From Cyanophora paradoxa (Eukaryota; Glaucocystophyceae; Cyanophorales; Cyanophoraceae): a DNA stretch of 64,000 bases. A program made the translations under genes and the position numbers. Where the stretch lies: NCBI GenBank assembly GCA_004431415.1, contig QPMI01000174.1, positions 1 to 64,000 on the forward strand. Direction: 5' to 3'. The notes under the pieces are model-generated. The model searched no databases and was not told the DNA's origin. It saw nothing but the letters and a program-made list of their open reading frames with translations. Below are positions 11,297 through 24,335 of this stretch, in pieces (the stretch's first letter is position 1; each line of letters begins with the position of its first letter).

Positions 11297-14200
11297 CTAG
11301 CGTAGATATTCGTGCGGGTGTTCTCCGGCCATGGGCACCTGGGCGTAGAGGCCGTTGCGGGCCACGAGCTCCGCGTGCGCTCCCGCCTCCGCCACCCGCC
11401 CCTCCTGCCCAGCCGCCCGCCCCCGCTCGCACCAGGCGACCACCCCTCGCACAGCGGCCGCGGCCGCACAGCGGCGATCTAAGCTCCAGAGGCCGCATCA
11501 AGGCCCATGGCCGGGGCTCCTTGATGAGGACTATTTAGTGGGCCTTAATAGAACGTTAGGAAGTCCATTAGGCCTATTCATCTATCTGCCCCATGGCCAG
11601 GGCACCTTGATGAAGACGATGAGGTTGGCGTTGCGGATGGTGGAGAGCCGGTGCGCGATGACTGATCGCGAGAAAGGGCGGTCACATGAGGAGGAGGAAG
11701 GAGGGCGTCGGGTGCGGGCGCTGGGAAGGCGAGGCGGGTGGAAGCCTAAGCGCGAGGCGGAGAAGGCCCGCCGCGCACCGATGGTGGTGCGGCCCTTCAT
11801 GACCTTGTCGAGGGCCTCCTGCACGACCCGCTCGGACTGCGTGTCCAGCGCAGACGTCGCCTGCGGGGCGGCGGTGAGCGGGGCGGGCAGGGAAAGCAAG
11901 CAAGGGCCGCCTTCGCTCGCACCTCGTCGAGGAGGAGGATGCGGGGGTTCTTGACCTGCGGGGGAGGCCGGGCGCCGGCGTCGGCGACGGAGACGGCACT
12001 CGCCGAGGGCGGGTCGGCGTGGGGGGGAAACGAGGGGAGAGGGGAGGGGGAGGCGGGCAGGGGGAGGGGGGAGGCGGACAGGGGAGAGAGGTTTGGGGGA
12101 GGGGAGGGGGATGGAAGGGGGTATCGAATTCAAAGACGGCGCGGGAGGAAAGGCCCGGGCACCATGGCGCGGGCGATGGCGATGCGCTGCTTCTGCCCGC
12201 CCGAGAGCTGCGAGCCGCGGGCCCCCACCTGCGTCTCGTACTGCCCGCCCTCGACGTTAAAGATGTCGAGACGCGGCTCCGGCGGCAGTGGCGGGCGCAC
12301 GCCCGAGGGGAGCGAGGCGATGAAGTCGTGGATGTTCGCCGCGCGCGCCGCCTGCCCCGGCCGCCCCGGTCAGCGATCGCGAGGGGCGGGCCCAAGCCCG
12401 AGCCCCCGAGCCCGAGCCCCCGGGGGCGGCGGCGACGGCGACGGCGAGCGAGTCCCCCGGGCGGCGCAGGCGGAGGCGGGGGCGGGGTGGGGCGGCTGGG
12501 GCGAAGGCTGGCCTGCTCGATCTCGGCGTCGCTCGCCTCGGGCCGCCCGTAGCGGATGTTCTCGCGGATCGAGGCCGCGAAGAGGACCGGCTCCTGCGCC
12601 CCGGCGCTCGCGCGGCGGCGGCGGCGGCGGCGGCAGAGGCGGCGGGGGCGGGGGGACCTGGGAGACGATGCCGACCTGGCGGCGGTAGTGCTTGATGTGC
12701 AGCGACCTGCGCCGGCGCGCTCGAGAGCAAGACGCCAAGGCAGAGCTCGAGGACGGCGGCCGGGCCGCACCTGAGGTCGCGGCCGTCGACGAGGACGGAG
12801 CCCTGCACGGGGTCGTAGAAGCGCTGCGCCAGCTGGATCACCGTGCTCTGCAGCGCGCCTCAGGGGCGGGGCGGGGCCCGGGGCGAGGGGGGTGCGGGGG
12901 CCGCGCCTTGCCGCAGCCGGAGGGCCCGACGAGGGCGACGGTCTGCCCGGCCCTGCGAACAATGCGCGTGAGGAGACCGACCGAAGTCGAAGGGGAGAGT
13001 GCAATGCAGAGGCGGCTACGGGATGGTGAGGTCCAGGCCGCGGAGGATGGGCGCCTTCGGCCGCGTCGGCTGCGCACCCGGAGTGAGTGTGCGGGAACCT
13101 TCAGCGTCGGGGGCGCCGACGGAGAGGAAGGAGGGAAGAGGGGGGCGGGGCGGGGCGCACGTAGTGGAAGTGGACGTCCTTCAGGACGACCTGAGCGAGC
13201 CAAGTCGGGCGGAGCGCCTCAGATCGGGCGGCGTCGGAGAGAAGGGGTCCGGAGCGGACCTCGCCGCCCTCGATGGGGGCGCGCTCCCCCGCCTCGCTCA
13301 GCGAGTCGATGGGCGGCTGCGCGCGGCCGCGGGGCGCGCGGATCACACCCGCCCCGCCCTCCCGCCCTCTCTCCGGACCGGGGCGCGGACCTCGCGGTCG
13401 AGGAGGCCAAAAACGACGCCGCAGGCGGTGCGCGCCTTGTCGTAGTCGGGCGCCAGCGAGTTGATCTGCCCGCTCCCCGCTCAGCGCCCCTCGACACGAA
13501 GCGCGGCGGGGCCCTACCTGGCCGACACCCACTGTTGCACGTTGGGAGGTTAGAGCAGAGTCAGTTACTTGGATTACTTGGATCAGTGATTTGATAAGTG
13601 AGAAATACGACGGACTTGCTGCCATGACGATCGCAAACATCGTGCGAAGCATCTGCGGGGGAGGGCGGGGTCGGCCAAGGCGGCGGCGCGCGGGGCCCGC
13701 ACAGGGCCCGGGGGGCGCACGCTCTGGAAGTCCATATGGCCGCCCTCGATGAGCTTGGCGCCGGCCCAGAAGATGAGCGCCTGGCACGCAAAGTTCATGA
13801 ACTGCGAGAGGCCGAAGCCGAGCCCCGAGGCGTGGCCCTTCTTCTCCCCCGCCACCTGCCGGCCCCGCCCCGCCCGACACGGCAGCGAGTCGGCGGATCG
13901 GGGAATAAGTGCTGAAGGGCGCCGGAAGGGGGCGCACCTGGGGCCCGTGGAGGAGCTCGTTGTACGCCGCGAGCAGCCGCTGCTCGCTCGTGAAGCTGCC
14001 GCCCCCGGCCCCCGGCGTGAGCCCGTGGCGGAGAGGCGGCGGGAGCTCGAGGGGCGGACCTGGCGACGGTGCGGATGTTGGCGACGGTGTCGCCGGCGAG
14101 CTTACCCGCCTGCTCGTACATGTCCCGCCCGCTCGCGAAGCTGCGCCCGCGGCCAGCGCCGCGCTTCTCAGCGACGCTCTCAGAGCTGCCGAGCGGGGCG

Positions 14201-17200
14201 GATCCGCGCACGCACCCCGCCATGAATTTGATCTGGATCGCGTTCGCCACGGCCAGCAGTGGCGCTGCGGGGCGGACGGCCGGGTCAGGCCGGGTGAGGC
14301 CTCCCCCCCCCCTTCCCCCCCCCCTCCCCCCCCCCCGTAGCCAGGAGATCCTGGAGAGTTCGACTTCGTGCGCACCGACGGCGAGGACGATGAGGGCGAG
14401 CTTCCAGCCGGAGACGAAGGCGATGACGAGGCCGCACACGAGCGTCGAGATCGTCTCGAACACCAGCCCGATCTGCGCCCCGCGCCCCGCCCCCCGGTGA
14501 GCCGCGCCGAGCGGGAAGGGGCGCGGGGGCGGACGCGGGCGGTGGTGGCGCCCTGCACGAGCGACGCGTCCGTCTGCAGGTTCGTCGTCACCTACGCGCC
14601 GGCCCGGGCCGCCCCCGTCAGATCCGCCCGTCCGGCGCCGGCGCGCGCCTCGCCGCGCCCGGCGCACGATGCGGGCCGAGTTCTTCTCGTCGTCGAACCA
14701 GCCAATGTTCTGCCGCAGGATCGCTCTGGACGGGGCCGTGAGATGTGAGGAGCGCGGGGCGGCGGGGCGGGGGCGGGGGCGGGCCGGAAGGTGTCGCCGC
14801 GGAGGTGGAAGGTCAGGTGCTCCCCGACGATGTCGAAGCAGGCGATCTGAGCCGGCGGGGGCCCCCGGGCGCGTCGGAGGAGGCGCGGCGGGGCGAGGAG
14901 CGGGAGGTGAAGCGGGGCGGGGCGGACGCGGAGGCTCTGGCAGACGAAGATGCCGGCGCCGAGGACGACGAACATGAGCGCCCAGAAGCGCGCCTCCGCC
15001 TCCGTCTCGCTCTGCGTCGGCGGGTTCGGCAGGTACGGCCTGCGCCGCGCCGCGTCCGTCAGAGCTCGAGGGGTTTGTCGGTCGAGGACGGCACTTGTAG
15101 AAGACGGTGAGGATCTCGGCGAAGATGATGGAGAAGACGGGGAAGACGGTGCCGCCCCCCAAGCCCCCGAGGGCCCCTGCGCAGGAGGCGGCGTCACCCC
15201 GCCGCGCAGCAGGCCGCCCCGCAGCCCCACCGCCCCGCCGGCGCGGGCGCACCGAGGACGAGGAGGCCCCACTTGTCGCCGACGAGCCCGAAGACGCGGC
15301 CCCACGGCACCCCCGACTCCTCCTTCTCCGCCTGCGCGCGAGCGTGGGCGGCGGGAGCGCGCGCCGCGCCCACCCGCCGCGCCTTCTTCTTCTTCTTCGC
15401 GTCGGCCTCGTCGACGGCCGCCGCGCCGGCCTTGCCGCCCCCGCCGCCGTGCTTCTCGTCGTGCTTGCCGTGGCCTGCCCCGCGTCGGCGCCGGCGTCGG
15501 CGGCGCGAGCGGGCAGGACCGGCGGGAGGCGGCGCCGGGCGGACCGTGGCCAGCGCCGAGGTGGAAGAGGCCGTGCCCGCGGTGCTTCTCCTCCTCCTCC
15601 TCCTTCGCGGCCGGCTGCGGAGAGTTCGAACAAGCTAAGTGGTTCAGGCCTCGAGCTCGAAGAAGCGGGGCACCATCGGGGGCAGGGCGTCGGGATCGGC
15701 CGCGGCCTCGGCGGCGCCCATCGCCTTGGCGTCGTGCTCCTCCTCGTGCTTCGCCGACTGCGCCGCCGCCCGGCTTCCGTCAGCGCAGGCCTTCGAGCGC
15801 CGGGGGCGGGGGCGGGGGCGGGGGCGGGGGCGGGGGCGGGGGCGGGGGCGGGCCTGGGCGTGGACGAGGGCGGAGTAGATGCCGCCCTTGGCCATGAGGC
15901 TCCCGTGCGTCCCCTCCTCCGCCACCACCTGCCCGCCCCCGCCCCGCCCCGTCAGGCCCCCGCCCGCCCCGCCTTTCCAGAGCCCGACGAGGCGACGACC
16001 GGGCGCCGGCGCACCCCGGCGTCGAAGACGTAGATGCGGTCCGCCTTCTGGATCGTCGAGAGCCGGTGCGCGATCACTGCGGGCGGGCGGTGAGGCGCCA
16101 GCGCCGCGCCGATCGGATGCCGCGCGGGCGGGCCCCCGCGCACCGATGGTGGTGCGGCCCTTCATGAGGCGGTCGAGGGCCTCCTGCACGACGCGCTCGC
16201 TCACCGTGTCCAGCGCAGACGTCGCCTGCGGGGCGGCGGTGAGCGGGGCGGGCACGGAGAAAAAGGGCGGGGCGGGCGGGGGCCTCGTCGAGGAGCAGGA
16301 TGCGCGGGTTCTTGATGAGGGCCCGCGCGATCGCGATCCGCTGCTTCTGCCCCCCCGAGAGCATCGCCCCTGCGCACCCATCCCGCCAGCTCGCGTCAGG
16401 GACCCGCATGCAGGCGCTTCGGGGATTATTCGGGGGGACCCGAAGCGGGCACCGATGTCGCCGACGTAGGTGTCGTAGCCCTTGGGCATCTTCGAGATGA
16501 AGTCGTGCGCGTTCGCCGCCTGCGAGCCAGCTGAGCGCCGCGGCGTTGCAAGGGCGGCGCGCGGGGCGGGCCTTGCAGGCGGCGACGATCTCCTCGTCCG
16601 TCGCGTCCTCCTTGCCCATCTGCGCGCGCGCGCCGGCCGCGTGAGTGCGTGCGTGCGCGCGCGCGGGGCGCCGCAGCCGGCGAATCCAGGCGGATCGGAT
16701 CCCGTTCGAATCCGTTTCGAGGGACCCGGCGCGCCTTAATGTTCTCGCGGATGGAGGTGGCAAAGAGTACCGGCTCCTGCGATGCCCCGAACGGTGAGGG
16801 TCGGGGTGCGCGGGGGGTCCGGCGGGGCTCGGCGGGCGTGCTCGCCTGGCCGACGAGTCCGAGCTGGGAGCGCCACCAGCGGACGTTGAGGCCCCGCAGG
16901 TCCCGCCCGTCCACCAGCACCTTTGAGGCGTGCAAAGTGAGGGCGGAAGCGGCGGCGGAGGCTCCGGGGGCGGGCGGGCGGGCGCACCGTGCCCTTGGGC
17001 GGGTCGTAGTACCGCAGGATCATCTGAATCGTCGTGCTCTTGCCTGCGCGGCCGGCTCACAAGGGAAGAATTCGAAAAAGCTCCTAACAAGGCGAAGATC
17101 TGCATTGGCCGCACCGCAGCCGGAGTGGCCGACGAGCGCAACGGTCTCGCCCCGCTTGACGCTCATGCTGCGCGCGGCGGGGCTTGACGCGAGCGCCCGG

Positions 17201-18624
17201 GGGCGGCTCGGGCGGCGCGCACGAGGCGCCGCGGAGGACGGGGACGTCGGGGCGGGTGGGGTACGTGAACTCCACGTCCCGCAGCTCGATGTCGCCCTGG
17301 GATCAAATCAGGAGGGCGCCGGATTCCGATCGGAGGCGGGCTTTTTTTTGGGGGTGGGGTGGGGGTGGGGTTACCGAGAGGTCGGGGAGTGTTTCCCCCT
17401 TGGAGTCGAACACGTCGATGCTGGCGACGGGGATACGCGTCGGCGGCGGACGCGACGAGACCGGAGGAGGCGAAGGGGGGGGGGAGGGGGGGGGCGGGGG
17501 GGGGGGGGAGGGGGTAAGAGAGGGGGAGGAGGGGGCGTGAAATGGTTTGTGCACCCCGAGGGCCGGTCGCAGATGGCGAAGACGGTGAAAGCGGCGCCTC
17601 GCCCGTCTGCGATGATCGGGAACGAGGGGGACGCTTGCCTGCGGGGGCCCCAGAATCGTTTCCGCGCAGCGCAGCAGAGCGAAGGCAGCCGAGCGGCGCA
17701 CCCGATGCCGAAGGCGCCCATGATGATCGCCTTCGAGGAGGAGGAAGGGGGAGGCGGGTTCCAGGCGCGTCAGCCGGCCCTCGGGCGAGCGCGGGGCCGG
17801 CGGCGCGGGGGCGTGCGCCGGGGCGCGGCGCACGAAGAAGACGGTGACGATGTCGCCACCGGTGTATGGCTTGCCCGTCGTGCTGTTCGTCACCTGCCGG
17901 CGGGCCCCGCATCGTCGTCGCACGAGGCGGTAGGGCGGGCCGGCAGGGCGGCGGCACCTTGTTGAGGATGAGCCAGGAACCGAACCAGAAGGCGAGCGCG
18001 TAGGAGCAGAACATCGTCTAAGGCGAGTGTGAGGGGGGAGGGGGGGGGAGGGGGAGGGGGGGCGTGGAAAGGGAGGGGGTACCAGCATCATGAAGCCGAC
18101 GGAGAGGCCGGCGCTGACGCCCTTCTTGACGCCGTGCGCGCGGGCGATCTTCAGGCTCTCCCGGTACCTTCCGAAGCGCAGGCGTCGGGCGGAGGCAAGC
18201 CCGGCCGCTTTCGGCGCGGCACCCCCGCGCCCCGCGCCCCGCGCCCCGGGGGCGCACCTCGCCTCCTCGCGCTCCTCTCCCGCGAAGCTCACCACCTTGG
18301 AAATACACTTGTCACATTTAGGCTTGCCGTGGGCCGGCGCGAGCTTTACGCACCGTCCGCACGCTGGTGACCACCTGCCGGGGCGAGCATCAGACCCAGG
18401 GGGCCCCTTCGAGGCGCCGGCGGGGGGGGGGGGGGGGGCGGGCCTCGTCGGCGACGTCGCCGGCCTGGGCGTAGGCCCCCTGCCCGCTCTGGCTCGCCTG
18501 GGTCTGCGGCGGCGGAGCGTGAGAAAGAGGGGCGGGAGGAGGGGGCTTGGAGTTCACGCGGGGTACCGCGCACCACGAACTTGCTCATGATCGCGCCACT
18601 CAGGCCGAGGATCGGCATGACCTG

Positions 18625-18659
<35 letters not shown>

Positions 18660-20206
18660 CGGGGGGCGGGGGGCGTCGGCGCGGGCGCGGGTGCGGGGGC
18701 GGGGGCATGGCGGAAAAGGGTCCCGCCGGGTCCGTACCCCGACGATGACGAGGGCGAGGTGCCAGCCCTTCGCAAAGCCGATGATGATGCCTGGGGCGCG
18801 AGGAGCCGCTCAGCTCAGATCTGATGTGATCCGACGATCAGGCGCGGGCGCACCGGCGAAGAACGTGGCGTTGTGGTGGATCACGGATCCCATCTTCTCG
18901 CCGATGCTGCGCCGCCGGCCTCGCCGGCCGCTCGGCTCCGGCGCGGGCGAGGCGCGGTGCGCGCGGGGGCGGGCGGGGGCCGCACGCGTTCTGGATGAGC
19001 TTGACGTCGGAGTTGATGCGGGAGGAGAGCTCGCCGGGCTTGTGGCCGTCGAACCACGCCACCTGCCGCCCCGCCGGCGCAGCCGGTCAGGCGCGGCCCG
19101 GCGGCAGGGGCGGGGCGGGGCGCGCCTCCTGCCGCAGCATGCTCTTGAGCAGCGCGGTGCGTATCCTCCGCGACTGCCGCTCGGCGTTCACCATCCAGAG
19201 GCCCGTCTCGAGCCTGCGGGGCGGGGCCGGCTGCTCGGGCGGGCGAGGCCAGGCGGATGCGCGAGGGTAAAACTCGGCCGCAGCGCACCACGAGGCGAAG
19301 AAGACGGCGATGCCTGCGGCGAAAACCCAGTTGTTCGGATCGGCCCGGCCAGGCAGGCAGGCAGGCAGGCAGGCCACGGATTACCGATGAGCACGAAAAC
19401 CACTGCGAAATACGAGACCTGGCCGACGATGTCGTTGCTGTTCAGGCCCTGCGCAGGTGGAGACACAATGTACACGTTAGCGGGCGGCCGGGCCCGCGCG
19501 GGGCGGCCAGGGCCGCGCGGAGCGACCGATGCGCACGTTCATTATCTCTCCCTGCGCACGACCGGGCAGGGGCGGGGCCGATAAGAGCCTCGGAGGCGGG
19601 CGGCGGCCGCCGCGCATTCGAAGGGCGCGCGCACGAAGATGAGGGAGAAAGCAGGCATGGCCGCGCCGTTGATGACCGCGCCCACGCTCCCCAAGAACAT
19701 GATGAACTGCCGGCGAGCCGGCTAAGCAGCGGAAGCGGCACGCGCAGATCTAGACAGGTCCGAAAGGCCCGAGCGGCGGCCTCGGAACGCGCACCTTGTC
19801 CATGGGAGTGGCAAAACGGAACAGTAGCGTGCCAAGAGACACCTGTCGAAGAGACATCTAGACCGGCATGCGGTCAAGGCGAGCGAGGGGGCACCATCTT
19901 GCTCGGGTCGAGCTTCTTCTTCTTCCCCCCCTCAGCATCCTGCGCGTCTGTACTCGCCGGCGCTGCAGCAAGAGGGAATGAGTATATGCGCCCGATGCGG
20001 CCGAGCCCGAGGCGGCCGCGGCACGCCGAGTAAGCGCTGCACGGGCGGCCGCAGCGTTGCGCGCCGAGCGCTCCAGACGTACCTAATTCTTTGGGCGCAG
20101 GCTCTTCGTACGGAGGGAGTGGGCTAGTCGGCGAGCGCCTCGCGCCACCCTCATCCAGCGCGAGCACGGCGGGCGCTGCTCCGGGCGCTGCTCCAGGCGC
20201 TGACAT
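11297..20206 (-). CDS. Full-length ABCB-type (multidrug-resistance/P-glycoprotein-like) ABC transporter
   Basis: A large multi-exon minus-strand gene reading TMD1-NBD1-TMD2-NBD2. Half one: membrane exons from about 19700 to 17550 ([32 protein letters not shown]). NBD1 has [14 protein letters not shown] (about 17255), a Walker A ([10 protein letters not shown] then KS, split by an intron near 17050-17110), [27 protein letters not shown] with LLLDE (about 16360-16270), [20 protein letters not shown] and VIAHRLSTI. Half two: [11 protein letters not shown] (about 14700), membrane exons to about 13600, then NBD2 with [11 protein letters not shown] (about 12930), [32 protein letters not shown] (about 12190), [20 protein letters not shown] and [13 protein letters not shown] final exon ends at a TAG at 11297-11299. 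Both ATP sites keep their signature motifs, so an active exporter is likely; the substrate cannot be told. The proposed ATG at 20206 lies 128 bp from the divergent dehydratase start. Exon borders are approximate. Confidence 0.88.
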
Positions 20207-20333
20207 GTCCGACCAAGCCCCAGCTCTGGGCGCGACCAGGCTCGGCGCGGCTCACTCGAGCGCTGGCGTGACCCTACGTTCGTGCTGGCGAGACCCTTCG
20301 CACTGTACCCGTTTTTCAAGGGCAGTCGTACCC

Positions 20334-23300
20334 ATGGCGGGATTCGTCGTCGGCCTCCCTGCGGCGGCCGTGGGCCAGCAGCGTTCGCCGGTCACTATTC
20401 GTGTGGCCAGCTCATCGCGGGCCGTTCTCCGCCAGACCAGCTTCCTCCCCGCGATCGAGAAGCGTGCTGGCGTCTTCCAGCTCTCCCAGGAGGCGGTCTC
20501 GGTCGTCGCCGCGCCAAAAAAGACCGACGATGCGGTCGCCTGCCGTTCGGAGCTGGACCAGCACCACTCCCCGTCCGCGAGCGGGACCAGTGCGGCCTTT
20601 TCGCTGGCCTCCCGTCCGATCCGCGACCCCAACGCGCTCCGGCAGCTGGCAAGAACCTCAAGATTCGCAGTGGCGCTCTGACGGGCACTCCCGGCGCCAA
20701 GGACTGGGCGAAGCGCAGTGCGGCCCGCGCCATGCTTCGGTGCGACGCCGCAGCCCAGCGTCTGCCCGTCCGGTGTTGACGACGAACCACTCCTCAGCGC
20801 GGTCGAGTTCACCGATGAGGACTTCAACAAGCCCATCGTCACCGTCGCGAACCCGTACACGACCGCGACGCCCTGCAACTCGCACCTCGAGAAGATCGGC
20901 CAGATGATCAAGGACATCGTGAAGGAGAAGGGCGGCATGCCGTTCATCTTCGGCACGCCCGTCATCAGTGACGGTCCGCGGATCGAATCTCGCCTAGCCG
21001 TCGCCTCGACACCGACTGCGCCGCGCAGGCGAGACTATGGGCATGGAGGGCATGCGCTACTCGCTCGTCTCTCGCGATCTGATCGCGGACTGCATTGAGA
21101 TGATGCACGAGGGCTACACGGCCGACGGCCTCATCACGCTCGGCGGCTGCGACAAGAGGTGCGGTTATCAGCGCTGTTTGCCGTGTGGGATCTACTTTGG
21201 CGCCCCGTTTATTCCATGGGGCTCTGCCTTCCGTGCGCGGGACCCATAGCTCTGCGGGCAAACTTCCGCTCCCCAGCCCTACTCACAGCGCCAGCGCTGC
21301 TTGTAGTTCGCGGGCGCCAACGGGCCGCGGCTACATAGGTTTTAGATCTCTCCTCGCCTCGCGTTTGCCCCCGTCATTACATAGGGCGCCGCTCGTTCGT
21401 GCGGCGACTCTCAGACCTGGCGGGAATAGCGATTGGTGGGGGGGCCCGTTGCGCGTGTTGGGGCGCGCCCCGCGCGGCTCCGACGCCGGCCCTCGCTCCT
21501 TACACACCTCTTCTCTCCTAGGATGCTAGACCTTGACGTTTAGCCCCCGTCATTACATAGGGCGCCGCTCGTTCGTGCGGCGACTCTCAGACCTGGCGGG
21601 AATAGCGATTGGTGGGGGGGGCCGTTGCGCGTGTTGGGGCGCGCCCCGCGCGGCTCCGACGCCGGCCCTCGCTCCTTACACACCGCTTCTCTCCTAGGAT
21701 TCTAGACCTCGACGTTTAGCCCCCGTCATTACATAGGGCGCCGCTCGTTCGTGCGGCGACTCTCAGACCTGGCGGGAATAGCGATTGGTGGGGGGGCCCG
21801 TTGCGCGTGTTGGGGCGCGCCCCGCGCGGCTCCGACGCCGGCCCTCGCTCCTTACACACCTCTTCTCTCCTAGGATGCTAGACCTCGACGTTTAGCCCCC
21901 GTCATTACATAGGGCGCCGCTCGTTCGTGCGGCGACTCTCAGACCTGGCGGGAATAGCGATTGGTGGGGGGGCCCGTTGCGCGTGTTGGGGCGTGCCCCG
22001 CGCGGCTCCGACGCCGGCCCTCGCTCCTTACACACCGCTTCTCTCCTAGGATTCTAGACCTCGACGTTTAGCCCCCGTCATTACATAGGGCGCCGCTCGT
22101 TCGTGCGGCGACTCTCAGACCTGGCGGGAATAGCGATTGGTGGGGGGGCCCGTTGCGCGTGTTGGGGCGCGCCCCGCGCGGCTCCGACGCCGGCCCTCGC
22201 TCCTTACACACCTCTTCTCTCCTCTTAGATGCTCCCGCCCTCACGAGCGCGTGCGGCCTCTGACTGCCTACCGCAGCATTCCCGGCGCGCTCATGCCGAT
22301 CGCTCGCAACAACGCCATCGGCGTGACCCTGTACGGCGGTGCGCGCGCGCGCGCGTCTGGCGCTGCCCTGGGCCGGTCGGTGTCGCGCGGCCTCACCGGC
22401 GCCGGGGCGCAGGCACCATCCTGCCCGGCCTGCTGCCGCCCAACAACGACCCGCTCACCGTCGTCTCCTCCTTCGAGGCCATCGGCGCCCACTCCGCCGG
22501 CAAGGTCCGTCCCCGGCGCCCCGGCAGCCCCGCCCGGCGGCACCGCGTCACCGCCGGCCCTCCCCCGCAGATGGACTTCGAGCAGCTTATGAACGTCGAG
22601 AAGCACGCGTGCCCCGGTGCGCTCCGCCGCGCCCTTGCCCGCGCGGCCCGAGGCCGATGCCTGCGCCCCCTCGCAGGCCCCGGCTCCTGCGGCGGCATGT
22701 ACACCGCCAACACCATGGCCTCCGCCATCGAGGCCCTCGGTCCGCCGCCCCCCCCCCCCCCCCCCCCCGGCGTCGCGCCGCGCCGACTCCGCCTGCGGCG
22801 CAGGCATGTCGGTGCCGTACTCGGCGTCGCACCCCGCCGTCGACCGCGCGAACAGCATCTCCGCCCGCAAGACCGCCGTGCGCGCCACCCGCGCTCGCTT
22901 CCCGGCGGAGCGCAACGCGCCAGTGACGGGGCGGGGCGTGGGGCAGGACTGCGTGGAGACCGTGAACGCGCTGATGACGTGCCTCGAGAAGGGCATCCGC
23001 GCCCGCGACATCATGACCCGCAAGGCCTTCGAGGTGCCCGCCTCGCAGCGCCCTCCCGCGCCGGTCCGCCCCGGCGCGCCGCCCACGGGGCCCTCGCGCG
23101 GCGCAGAACGCGATCACGGTGGTGATGGCGCTCGGGGGCTCGACCAACGCCGTGCTGCACATGCTGGCGCTCGCCCACGAGGCCGAGGTCCCGCTCACCA
23201 TCGACGACTTCAACAAGATCGCCGCCCGCGTCCCCCTCATCGGCGACTTCAAGCCCTTCGGTGCGCCCCGCGAGAAATGGCGGGCGCCGTGGGGCGAGCA

Positions 23301-23798
23301 GTGGCTGCGGCAGAAGTGCCGACGCTGGCGCGCAGGCAAGTACGTGATGGAGGACCTGGACAACATCGGGGGGGTGCCCCTCGTGATGAAGCACCTGCTC
23401 GACGCCGGCCTCATCCACGGCGACTGCATGACCGTCACCGGCCTCACCGTCGCCGAGAACCTCAAGGTGCGCGGCCCCCGAGCCGGGCCCCGCGGGAAGG
23501 AAGAGGGGGAGTGATGTGGGGCGGCCCGCCGCGGGGCTCGCAGCACGTTCAGCCGCTCCCGTCGGACCAGGACGTGATCTTCCCCGTCAGCAAGCCGTAC
23601 GCTGCGCCGCTGAAGCACATCATCGTCATGCGCGGCTCGCTCGCCCCGGAGGGCTCCGTCATCAAGCTCTCGGGCAAGGAGCTCGACCGCCACCGCGGCC
23701 CCGCCCGCGTGTACGAGTCGGAGGAGGAGGCGCTGGACGCCATCCTCGACGGCAAGATCAACAAGGGCGACGTGCTCGTCATCCGCTACGAGGGCCCC

Positions 23799-23830
<32 letters not shown>

Positions 23831-24335
23831 CCCCTCGGCCGCCCTCGTCGGCGCCGGGCTCGGCAAGGACGTCGCCCTCATCACCGACGGCCGGCGCGCC
23901 CTTGCTCGAGCTTCCCGCGCCGCCCGCCTCTTGACGGCTCCCTCCCCGCGCAGCTTCTCCGGGGGCACGCACGGCATCATGATCGGCCACGTCGCCCCTG
24001 AGGCGGCGGCGGGCGGCCCCATCGGCCTCGTCCAGGAGGGCGACATGATCGACATCCAGGCGCGGCGTACCCCCCAAGAGATCGTGCGGCGGCGCCCCTC
24101 TGACTCGCGGGCAGGTGGGCGCCCAGACCATCACCCTGGAGGTGAGCGACGACGAGCTCGCGAAGCGCAAGGCCGCGTGGAAGCCCAAGGACCCCAAGTA
24201 CAAGGTTCGCCCCCCTCCCCTCCTTTTTTGCAGTCCCCGTACCCCGTCCGACGCGGCGGGGTGCGGCAGCGCGGCGTCCTCTCGAAGTACACCAAGCTGG
24301 TGCAGTCGGCGTCCTTCGGCGCCGTGACGCACTGA
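20334..24335 (+). CDS. ilvD: Dihydroxy-acid dehydratase (branched-chain amino acid synthesis)
   Basis: Converts 2,3-dihydroxy-acids to 2-keto acids in valine, leucine and isoleucine synthesis and needs an iron-sulfur cluster; in algae it is usually plastidial. Exons in order read RSAARAMLR | [17 protein letters not shown] with ATPCN (about 20810-20880), [29 protein letters not shown] (about 21150), [51 protein letters not shown] (about 22678), [61 protein letters not shown] and a terminal exon stopping at 24333-24335. The three cluster-ligand cysteines (PCN, GGCDK, GSCGG) are present. The N-terminal stretch from the ATG at 20334 is long and may include a targeting peptide. Introns mostly start GTGCG. 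One intron contains the 176-bp minisatellite. Confidence 0.9.
21366..22230. repeat. 176-bp minisatellite in an ilvD intron, about 4.9 copies
   Basis: Units beginning GCCCCCGTCATTACATAGGG start at 21366, 21543, 21719, 21895 and 22071, giving periods of 177, 176, 176 and 176 bp. Copies are nearly identical, differing by a few bases such as CACCTCTTC versus CACCGCTTC in alternating units. Each unit ends with a pyrimidine tract plus CTCCTAG, resembling a 3' splice site. The array sits between the GGCDK exon and the PGALMPIA exon. Confidence 0.92.

Noticed and set aside
18611-18659. Very long G-run as a biological feature
   Set aside because: It is one of many poly-G/C intron tracts in this genome, and its length is not reliable in sequencing.
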